From the NCBI GenBank assembly GCA_001275005.1, contig JWZX01001887.1, positions 1 through 12,817 of the forward strand: 12,817 nucleotides of DNA, given 5' to 3'. The DNA comes from Chrysochromulina tobinii (lineage: Eukaryota > Haptophyta > Prymnesiales > Chrysochromulinaceae). The notes beneath the pieces were generated by a model. That model saw only the letters and a list, made by a program, of their open reading frames with translations, did no database searches and was not told the origin of the DNA. A program made the position numbers and the translations under genes. This document shows positions 1-6,062 of the stretch, in pieces (positions within the stretch are counted from its first letter, which is position 1; each line of letters starts with the position of its first letter).

Positions 1-136
1 CGCCAGAGCCATCGGAATCAAACAAGTTGAAGGCTTCGCGGATCTCGTCGATTTGTTCATCCGTAAACGATTTCACCTTGGCCACACCAACACTATCGCG
101 AGATGCGCGACGGCCGCGACGTGGGTACTCCTGCAT
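1..136 (-). CDS. Centrin (caltractin), N-terminal fragment cut by the window edge
   Basis: Seen: read on the minus strand from the ATG at 136-134, 45 codons stay open to the window edge. A basic N-terminal tail (residues 1-21, with RRGRRASR) leads into FTDEQIDEIREAFNLFDSDG, which is the first helix and the start of the first EF-hand loop of a centrin or calmodulin-like protein. Known: centrins are small four-EF-hand calcium-binding proteins of centrioles, basal bodies and flagellar roots. The phrase EQIDEIREAFNLFD and the basic tail before it fit centrin better than calmodulin, whose N-terminus is shorter and not basic. The rest of the gene, including the other EF hands, lies outside the window. 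There is no nearby in-frame ATG upstream that would compete. The gene is on the same strand as TVP23, whose stop lies about 280 nt upstream of this ATG. A diverged calmodulin-like protein is the main alternative. Confidence 0.85.
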   Translation of the reverse strand, partial: MQEYPRRGRRASRDSVGVAKVKSFTDEQIDEIREAFNLFDSDGSG

Positions 137-169
137 GATGCACAGACTATCCGATTTGGTTGCCAGGAA

Positions 170-200
170 GCAAGGGGCTGGGCGGCTGGGAGCCCCTTGC
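170..200. repeat. Perfect 10-bp inverted repeat upstream of centrin
   Basis: Seen: GCAAGGGGCT at 170-179 and its exact reverse complement AGCCCCTTGC at 191-200, with an 11-nt G-rich loop. TTGCCAGGA also occurs as a direct repeat just before the left arm and overlapping the right arm. The hairpin lies 34 nt upstream of the centrin ATG, so it would be in the 5' UTR or core promoter. No function can be assigned. The rest of the 137-414 gap between centrin and TVP23 holds no gene that I can support. Confidence 0.6.
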
Positions 201-414
201 CAGGACAGGGCGGAAAAGAGACGGGAAAGCCAAATTGCGCTCGTCATCGAGGCGCGACCGCAAACCAACGGACGAGGAAACCTCTCACCCACACGCCACT
301 TAGTCGGTCGCAGAAACTCCACAGTCTTGGTGGGGAGCTTCCGACCGTGGTGTGATTACCAGGGGTGTGGAACATGCGTTCCAACAACTTCAAAACGAAA
401 ACGTACGCACAACT

Positions 415-1210
415 TTATGAATAGAGATTGCCGCCGCGGTGGGCCCTTTCTCTCACGTGAACCCGCCCTTTGCCGGCGGAGGCGCACTGCTGCCGCCGAA
501 GGACCCGAGGGACCCGAGGGCCAGAGCCCGCGTAGGACTGAAGCGCTCTGCCGACGATGCCACCGGTGCCAGAACGCGCGCTCGCCCACTGTAGCCCCGC
601 CGCCAGCTTAGAGCTCGCGTCCCGCTTGCAGCGCACGTAGCCCACGATGTTGGCGCCGCTCAGCGACAGGGCCGTCAGAATGAGCAGGAGCCATTCGAAG
701 TTGAGTCGCATCAGTGAGAAGAGGCCCAAAAGGGCCCAGATGACGCCCGGCGCGAAGAGGCCGACCCAGAAGATGGTGATGTCTAGCGATGTGCTCGTGA
801 GGCCCTGCTCCCTGGCCTCATACTTCCACATCGACGACCCATCTGGCTGGACCTCACTCCACCAGCGCAGGCCGACCATAAGCCGGCCACTCACATTCTT
901 GACGGTCCAGAAGTCGAAGGCGAGAAGCAGGATGCACGCGATGAAGATGTTGACGAACGAGCTCGTGAACCACGTGCCAAACATGTACACGAACAGCGCG
1001 AGCGTCTGCCAGAGAGGAGCAGGAGATACCGCAGAGCAGAGCGCGCAAAGCATTGTCGCGGTGAGATGGTGCGACAATGCTGACAGTGCGAATCCAAGGA
1101 CGACCAGCTGCAGTGCGCATGCGTGGGCATCGTACCTTGAAGAGGAGATGAAAGAAGGCCGTCAACGGAAACGACAGGCCCTTGGCAAAGTCCTTGGCTT
1201 TGCCGAGCAT
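415..1210 (-). CDS. TVP23: TVP23/FAM18-family Golgi membrane protein (two exons)
   Basis: Coding parts are 1210-1136 and 1005-415, giving 221 aa. Seen: exon 1 encodes MLGKAKDFAK then SFPLTAFFHLLFK. Exon 2 continues TLALFVYMFGTWFTSSF, which aligns without a gap to the FFHLFFRVSAIIVYLLCG type of segment in animal FAM18/TVP23 proteins. The family hallmark DFWTVKNVSGRLMVGLRWW follows. After that come further hydrophobic segments (IFWVGLFAPGVIWALLGLF and FEWLLLILTALSLSGANIVGY) and the conserved GYVRCK. About four membrane spans are expected. Known: TVP23 proteins sit in late Golgi membranes and take part in vesicle trafficking. The start is uncertain: in-frame sequence without a stop continues upstream of 1210 to 1286 but holds no ATG, so an upstream exon is possible. 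The last 55 residues or so are low-complexity and do not resemble the family. Another frame there ends in a Gly/Ser-rich tail, so the true 3' end may differ. Confidence 0.88.
1006..1135 (-). other. GT-AG intron (130 nt, phase 0) in TVP23, with internal hairpin
   Basis: Seen: the donor is CAAG|GTACG (G at 1135) and the acceptor is CTCTCTGGCAG (G at 1006) followed by ACGCTC. Removing it joins LLFK to TLALF without a gap relative to the TVP23 family, and both exon frames match. The intron contains a perfect 11-bp inverted repeat, AGCATTGTCGC at 1049-1059 and GCGACAATGCT at 1071-1081, with an 11-nt loop. It lacks flanking exon duplication and the CCCTCATCAG end seen in the three introner-like introns of this window, so it belongs to a different class. 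Confidence 0.85.
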
Positions 1211-1535
1211 TGATGACGCCTCATCAGCCTCAGGGCCACCGCCGAAGCCGCTCCTGCGAAACGTGCAGCGGCGGTGCTGCTCTCAGCGCTGGGGTTGGTA
1301 CGCAGCCGTCAGGAACCGCGCATGCAGGGCAGACGGCGAGCTCCGCACACCCCGAGAAGCTCATGTTCGAGCGTGCGGACAGCCCTTGTCCGGGCGCCCC
1401 CACGAGAGAAGCATGAACTGAAAGGTGTGAATGGTTGGGGCGAACTGTTTTCACAGTCGGGAGTCGCGTCATTGGTTCACAAGACCTGTGGTTCAACGCG
1501 TTCCATTCGACCTCGAGGAAGATTCCACGAATCAC
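1211..1535. promoter_or_regulatory. Divergent intergenic region between TVP23 and the desaturase
   Basis: About 325 nt separate the two divergent start codons, so this region should hold both promoters and 5' UTRs. Seen: no TATA box or other clear core element. The desaturase frame is open back to an ATG at 1431, but those 35 codons have far less GC at third positions than the gene body, so I treat them as leader. On the minus strand a TTTCGCAG|G acceptor-like site near 1253-1261 is the only hint of an upstream TVP23 exon. Confidence 0.4.
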
Positions 1536-3053
1536 ATGGTTTTGCTGGCCGTCACCCTTGTCGTAGCCGGCCTTGCGGGCAGGCCATTGACGCGGTCAAA
1601 AGCAATTTCTGCTGCTTCGGCCGCTGACCGCGTCATCACCGCAGCTGACTGCGTGGCGGCTGCCACCGAGCTGCCTCTTCGCATCGATGGTGAGTGGTAT
1701 GACGTGAGCGGCTGGGCGGATGGGCACCCGGGTGGCCGTTGGCTGCTCGAGTACGCACGCGGGCGCGACGTCACAGCACTCTTCCACGCGATCCATATGA
1801 AGAACTCGAACAAGGTCTCGGCCGCACTCCAGAGGCTGCCGCAGCTCGACGCGGGCTCGCTGCGGCAGCCGAGCAAGCCCGTGCCCTTCCCGACTCAGCA
1901 GGTGGAGGAGGGGGCGCTACAAGGGCCTTACGTGCTCGCGGGCCTCGACGGCAAGCCAGCGCCCGAGACGCCGCCTCTGCCCCCCATCGACTCACCTCTG
2001 CGCCGCGAGCTCGCTGCGATGCTCCGCCGCGAATTTCCGACGCCGGCCTCGTCGAAGGCGTCACCGGCGCACTGGGCGCGCACGCTTGTCGCGCTGGCGG
2101 GCACGCTGGGCTGCTGGGCGGGATGGGCGCATGGCTCAGGGCTTGCGTGCCTGCTGCTGCCCTTTGTCCACTGGGTGTTGATCGCGCACACTGTCCACGA
2201 AGCCACGCATGGCAACCTGCACACCGACCCGCGAGTCAACTTTTGGGCGCAGTTCACGTCGCACCCGATCTGCTTCAACGTGTTCGTGTGGATCCCGCAG
2301 CACCTGCTCTCTCACCACCAGTACACGAACGACTACGAGCATGATGTCGACTGCCATCACTTTGCGCCGGCGATGCTGTCGGACGTACAGCCGCGTATGG
2401 CCTCGCCTGAGTCATCTTTTAATCAAGGGTGGACGTTCGTGTGGAAGGGATGCCTCACCACGCTGGGCACGTCGATACTGCAGCCGCTGCGCACGCTGCG
2501 AGAGAAGCCGACGCCCAACTATGATGTCAACGTCACCCCAGTCCCAGCCGCCGTGTCCAAATCCACCCTCTGGCTTTCTGTCTTGCCTTCCCTCCTCGTG
2601 CTGCTCTACCCGCTGCTCGTGTGGGTGCCGCAAGCGCCGCTGCTTGGCCTGTGGCTGCTCGTGTGGCCGTGGGTAGGCATGAGCCTCATCTTCACCACGA
2701 TGACGCAGGTCAGCCACGTGCAGCAGGCTTGCCAGCCATCTCAGCAGCTCAGTCCGTGCTGGACGAGCCGCCAGATCCATGCCTCGCTGGACTATTCGCT
2801 CGGAGTGCGACGCGACGGTACCCAGACGCCAAAGGCCGAGCAGCAGCTCGTCACGGCGCTCGCGGCCGGGCTGAACGCGCAGTCGCTTCACCATGCGATG
2901 CCCTCGCTCAGCTGCGCGCACTTCCCGCGCATCTACGCCGAGTACGCGGCCATCTGCGAGCGCCATGGCGTCAAGATTCGTCACTCGGACCACGTAGGCA
3001 CCGCTGTGGCCTCGATGCTCGGGTACGTCTTCGAGAACAACAAGCCGTTGTGA
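1536..3053 (+). CDS. Cytochrome b5-fused front-end fatty acid desaturase
   Basis: 505 aa from the ATG at 1536. Seen: an N-terminal hydrophobic stretch (MVLLAVTLVVAGLAG), then a cytochrome b5 domain with the heme motif HPGG at residues 64-67 and a probable second heme ligand at H87. The desaturase domain has three histidine boxes: HEATH (221-225), HLLSHHQ (256-262) and QSLHH (449-453). Hydrophobic segments lie before box 1 and between boxes 2 and 3. Known: a fused b5 domain plus Q instead of H in box 3 marks front-end (delta-4/5/6/8) desaturases of the ER. These insert a double bond between the carboxyl end and an existing double bond, as in EPA/DHA synthesis, using two iron atoms held by the boxes. 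Regiospecificity cannot be read from sequence. The frame is open back to 1431, but the extra codons have GC3 unlike the rest. No intron is needed. A sphingolipid desaturase is a weaker alternative. Confidence 0.9.
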   Translation: MVLLAVTLVVAGLAGRPLTRSKAISAASAADRVITAADCVAAATELPLRIDGEWYDVSGWADGHPGGRWLLEYARGRDVTALFHAIHMKNSNKVSAALQRLPQLDAGSLRQPSKPVPFPTQQVEEGALQGPYVLAGLDGKPAPETPPLPPIDSPLRRELAAMLRREFPTPASSKASPAHWARTLVALAGTLGCWAGWAHGSGLACLLLPFVHWVLIAHTVHEATHGNLHTDPRVNFWAQFTSHPICFNVFVWIPQHLLSHHQYTNDYEHDVDCHHFAPAMLSDVQPRMASPESSFNQGWTFVWKGCLTTLGTSILQPLRTLREKPTPNYDVNVTPVPAAVSKSTLWLSVLPSLLVLLYPLLVWVPQAPLLGLWLLVWPWVGMSLIFTTMTQVSHVQQACQPSQQLSPCWTSRQIHASLDYSLGVRRDGTQTPKAEQQLVTALAAGLNAQSLHHAMPSLSCAHFPRIYAEYAAICERHGVKIRHSDHVGTAVASMLGYVFENNKPL

Positions 3054-3343
3054 GCGTGAGGCCGACGCTTGGGTGCGCCTCCTTGCTCTTGGTACCGATC
3101 TCGCACGACCCGACAGACGCCGACTGCTGATAGGAGAGCGTGCGAGCGGAGTCGAGTCGAGAGTCAGGTCTCAGGAGACGAGACGAGAGTATCTGGCTAC
3201 GGCCGCCGAAACCGCAAATAAACGAAAATAACCGTTACGCAAAACGACGGTAACAAATGTGCAGTGCCCAAAAGTGAAAAGGAGAAATAGCCCGCGCCCG
3301 GGCGCCAAGAACGAGCCGTTCTGACCGCCCTGTCGTGCCGTGT
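3054..3343. other. Convergent 3' intergenic region with an A-rich patch
   Basis: About 290 nt lie between the stop codons of the desaturase (+) and the LRR gene (-), so both 3' UTRs and poly(A) sites should be here. Seen: 3207-3290 is clearly A-rich compared with its surroundings (AAATAAACGAAAATAACC and similar), with short GTTAC/GTAAC inverted words. No canonical AATAAA is evident on the plus strand; AATAAAC at about 3216 is the nearest. No gene is seen. Confidence 0.4.
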
Positions 3344-4357
3344 TCAAAAGTAAGAACGACCTCGGTGCTCGCGCTTGGCGGCGCGGCAACCGTCTGGGCC
3401 CATCAACCGAAAGTCCGTACCAAACGTGCCACCCAGGTAGGCGACGGGCCCCGTCGCGGCGGCGCGCTCGGGTGACGGGACGCTGAGGGCGCGCTGCACG
3501 TGCTGGTCGTCGCCGGGATTACCCGTGAGAAAGAGCGCCGCGAGCTGCGGCATCGCTCCCTCGCTCAGCGCATGCGCGAGGCTTGCGAGGCCTTTGCCGC
3601 CGATAGCGTTGAACTCGAGGGCGAGGTGACCCAATCCAAGGAAGGCAGGAGCCGCCTCGGGCGCTGTTGGCCGAACTGCCGCAGCGAACGCGCGGAGACC
3701 CTCGTCCGTGATGGCGTTGTTGGAGAGCGAGAGCGTGCGCAGTGAGGGCAGGTGCCCTCGGGCCGAGGCGGCGGCGAGCAGCAGCAGTCCCCGGTCGCCG
3801 AGCGCGTTGCTGCGCAAATCGAGCTCTTCCAGTCTTGGCACATGTGGGAAGATGCTCGTGAGCACCTGGGCGTCGGTGGCGGTCAAGCTCTTCGCCGCCC
3901 AGCTGAGGCGGCGTGCGCCAGCCATCCGATCCAACGTTAGGCCTGCCTTCTTGGTTAGCGCCAGCGCAGAGCTGTGCTCCCTCCGCAGCGTGACAGCTGC
4001 CCGACATAGCAGCACGTTCGCGCGCAGGCCCTTGCACGCGCATCTCGCCAGCCCGATTGCGGTGGCAGGTTCAAGCGGCGAACCGATGGCCAAGAAGAAC
4101 GCGAGCAGGCAGTCCTGTGGGAGGTCCGTCAGAAACACGGTCTGCACCGCAGGCTCGGTGACTTGAGAGACGGTGGAAGGCTCGGCGGCTTTCGCTGCAG
4201 CAGATCGAGCAGCGAGCACCGCTGCGCGTCCACTGCCACTCGCGCGCTCTGGGCCTATGTGATCGAACGTGAGCAAGCCGCTGCCGCACGTCATCTTCGC
4301 CATGTTAGCCTGGGCGCTCCTCATTGCTCGTGGGCCATCGGGAAGCCGCCATTCCAT
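3344..4357 (-). CDS. Leucine-rich-repeat protein with F-box-like N-terminal segment
   Basis: About 337 aa from the ATG at 4357. Seen: at about residues 75-115, FLTDLPQDCLLAFFLAIG then ARCACKGLRANV resembles an F-box (LP..[LI]l..If.fL...dl....a..vck.w). Four RI/GALA-type LRRs follow, including LEELDLRSNALGDRGL, LRTLSLSNNAITDEGL, LGHLALEFNAIGGKGL and LAALFLTGNPGDD. The 45-residue tail is not repeat-like. Known: F-box LRR proteins act as substrate receptors of SCF ubiquitin ligases, but a plain LRR scaffold is equally possible because the F-box match is weak. The frame is open to an ATG at 4537, but those 60 codons are low in GC at third positions. The ATGs at 4357 (ACCATGG) and 4303 (AACATGG) both have good start context. 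It has no detectable intron and is convergent with the desaturase. Confidence 0.72.
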   Translation of the reverse strand: MEWRLPDGPRAMRSAQANMAKMTCGSGLLTFDHIGPERASGSGRAAVLAARSAAAKAAEPSTVSQVTEPAVQTVFLTDLPQDCLLAFFLAIGSPLEPATAIGLARCACKGLRANVLLCRAAVTLRREHSSALALTKKAGLTLDRMAGARRLSWAAKSLTATDAQVLTSIFPHVPRLEELDLRSNALGDRGLLLLAAASARGHLPSLRTLSLSNNAITDEGLRAFAAAVRPTAPEAAPAFLGLGHLALEFNAIGGKGLASLAHALSEGAMPQLAALFLTGNPGDDQHVQRALSVPSPERAAATGPVAYLGGTFGTDFRLMGPDGCRAAKREHRGRSYF

Positions 4358-4603
4358 GGTCTCCGTTCCGTTCCGTTTCAGGGCCCTCTCGGCCAGACAC
4401 ACACCCACGAGCTCTGGCGTGCGCCAGCCGGCCTGCGAACTTCGAGTCCTGTGACAAGGTCTGTGAACGTGTGACACTTGGTTCAAACCTGGGGCATGCT
4501 GGGGTTCAAAAACATTGAGTTGACTCAATCTACTCAACTCTTCTTTTTACTACCTCTATCCGGATCGGATACGCTCTTCTATCTAGGAACACGCTCCCTG
4601 GTT
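4358..4603 (-). promoter_or_regulatory. Short upstream region of the LRR gene with a bZIP-type palindrome
   Basis: 246 nt lie between the stop of the 4604-5608 gene and the LRR start, so the LRR promoter must fit here. Seen: TTGAGTTGACTCAA at 4515-4528, a near-palindrome containing TGACTCA, the AP-1/GCN4 bZIP core. A T/C-rich run follows (4540-4560). The binding-site reading is inference from a 7-mer, which occurs often by chance. Confidence 0.25.
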
Positions 4604-5608
4604 TCAGCTCGCCATCCACCACGGCTGGCAGTGCTCCACGCGCAGGTCCTCCATGCGTGTGAAGAGATCGAGCTCCTCGGCTGTGGCCGCATCCCGCACC
4701 GGCTTGCCGTCGAGCATGAGCACGACGCGCTCGAGTGTGCGCTCAAGACGGCGTGCGAGCTCACGCCGCAGCTCCAGCCCACACGTGCGCCTTGTCACCG
4801 GATAGTAGCGCCAGTCGATGCCCGCGCTGACGTCCACAACATTCAGCTCCCACTTCGCCGGCAGGCGGCACTGCTTAGTCGGCTCGTAGCGCCACTCAAG
4901 GCCCCGTAGCATGAAGCCTTTGGGGGCAACCCAGCCAGGAGGCGGCTCTAGCCAGATCTCGTAGGCAGGCTTGAAGCTGGGCGGCGGCAGCGACAAGCTC
5001 ATGTGGTGCGCTCCGGCGACACCCTCCTGAGCGCCCTCCTGAGCGCATCGCTTGGCCACAAAAGTCACCGGGTCGCCAATGCGGAGGCCCTCGGACGGGG
5101 CGTGCAAGTGAACGGACGCACTGCTGCCGTCGATGGCGATGACGGCTCCTGGCGTGAGCCCATGGCCCACATGGACCGCATCATGCAGCTTGGCCCCGGA
5201 CATGCCGTCGGCCGTGATGATTCGCGACGTGACCGCGGCCCTTGAGATTGCCCTCGAGGCGCCCACAGGGCTCTCGCTGGTGCCACGGATGAGGCTGCTG
5301 CTGCTGCTGCTCGCATGGCTTGCCCGGTGCTCGGGTGCCACTGGCCCGGTCACCCTGCCGATTAGAGTTTCGATCCCTGCGGCCGTTGTTGCGTCCAGCC
5401 AACCTATGTCAGCCTTCTGCATCTTTTGAGCTGCCCGCAGGAAGGACTCAGCGCACATAAATTCCACATGCTCGATGGGCCCGTAATTGCCATGCTCACT
5501 CTTGGCGCCACTCTCGCTCTCTGCTGTGCCTCGAGGATCACTGCGGGGTGCTGCATCACGCTTGTTCGGAGAGAGACTGCCCTTGATGTCTTTGCCTAAC
5601 TTTGGCAT
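4604..5608 (-). CDS. Unrecognised conserved-looking protein (334 aa)
   Basis: I do not recognise this family. Seen: from the ATG at 5608, a polar, charged N-terminus (1-45), a helical stretch (FMCAESFLRAAQKMQKAD), a six-Ser run (100-105, from a CTG/CAG-type triplet repeat near 5290-5312) and a beta-rich segment (about 148-186, GLTPGAVIAIDGSSASVHLH). Then comes a 12-nt tandem repeat giving QEGAQEG. The C-terminal 125 residues or so are rich in Trp, Tyr and Pro (EIWLEPPPGWVAPKGFMLRG, then DWRYYP) and contain a strongly amphipathic Arg/Leu helix (RRELARRLERTLERVVLML). The protein ends in CQPWWMAS. There is no signal peptide or clear membrane span. The frame is open up to 5839, but those 77 codons have about 50% GC3 and look like UTR. 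The C-terminal half is the more gene-like and may be a globular domain. The coding call rests on frame length, composition and ordered-looking sequence. Confidence 0.6.
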   Translation of the reverse strand: MPKLGKDIKGSLSPNKRDAAPRSDPRGTAESESGAKSEHGNYGPIEHVEFMCAESFLRAAQKMQKADIGWLDATTAAGIETLIGRVTGPVAPEHRASHASSSSSSLIRGTSESPVGASRAISRAAVTSRIITADGMSGAKLHDAVHVGHGLTPGAVIAIDGSSASVHLHAPSEGLRIGDPVTFVAKRCAQEGAQEGVAGAHHMSLSLPPPSFKPAYEIWLEPPPGWVAPKGFMLRGLEWRYEPTKQCRLPAKWELNVVDVSAGIDWRYYPVTRRTCGLELRRELARRLERTLERVVLMLDGKPVRDAATAEELDLFTRMEDLRVEHCQPWWMAS

Positions 5609-6062
5609 GGCGGGAGGCGGGCAGAGTGCACGACACCCCCGTGGCTCCCCGTCCGGCTTCGGGCTTCGCTCAGCAGGCTCGGCCTTTGAGGGACCTAGGC
5701 TGGCAGAGGGAGGACGGTTGCACGACACAAGAGGGCAGAATCTTCCATGGGATCCTGCGTTTGGGAGTAATCCATCTCCGTAAAAACCGCTTCCAGTATT
5801 ATGGTCCAAGGAGATGCATGCTGAAAAAAGCATCGACACCTGTACTAGGTTCGATCTACCTCCATGCGCTCGCTCATCCTCGGCGCCTCCATCTCATCTG
5901 TTCCTCTCTAGCTTCTTGCCGGAACATGCTTGTTGCTGACCAAGCAAAGTCGAAACTCATCTGTCTCTCGTCGTGCGGCTGCGGCGTGGCGCGCGTGGCG
6001 CTCGCGGCTTCCAAGGTGCGCCCGTGGAGACAAGGCAGTGCGCCCACGCACTTTGATAGTGC
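5609..6062 (-). other. Intergenic/5' region upstream of the 334-aa gene
   Basis: 454 nt lie between the HIT-fusion stop at 6063 and the ATG at 5608, both on the minus strand. Seen: 5609-5839 is an open extension of the downstream frame with unbiased third positions, so probably leader, although an N-terminal extension from 5839 cannot be excluded. 5840-6062 has no supported ORF, RNA gene or clear repeat. It is relatively pyrimidine-rich on the plus strand and would hold the HIT-fusion 3' UTR and the promoter of the next gene. Confidence 0.4.

Noticed and set aside
27-611. Plus-strand ORFs across 27-611 (up to 194 codons)
   Set aside because: They lie antisense to the centrin start and the TVP23 3' end, have Arg-rich shadow composition, and show no domain.
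1211-1240. Possible fourth introner remnant just upstream of the TVP23 ATG (minus strand CCCTGAG, GCTGAT, TCATCA words)
   Set aside because: Only short words match; there is no CAG acceptor, no flanking duplication, and the segment also reads as ordinary in-frame codons.
1739-2993. Long antisense and alternate-frame ORFs over the desaturase (for example 1739-2344 plus, 2412-2993 minus)
   Set aside because: GC-rich codon bias produces them; the desaturase frame carries all the histidine boxes and the heme motif.
3519-4043. Second-frame minus ORF over the LRR gene
   Set aside because: Arg-rich shadow of the LRR frame without repeats of its own.
4440-4500. GGTTCAAACC at about 4471-4480 as a tRNA B-box/T-loop
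   Set aside because: No A-box at the right distance, no T-stem or acceptor pairing on either strand.
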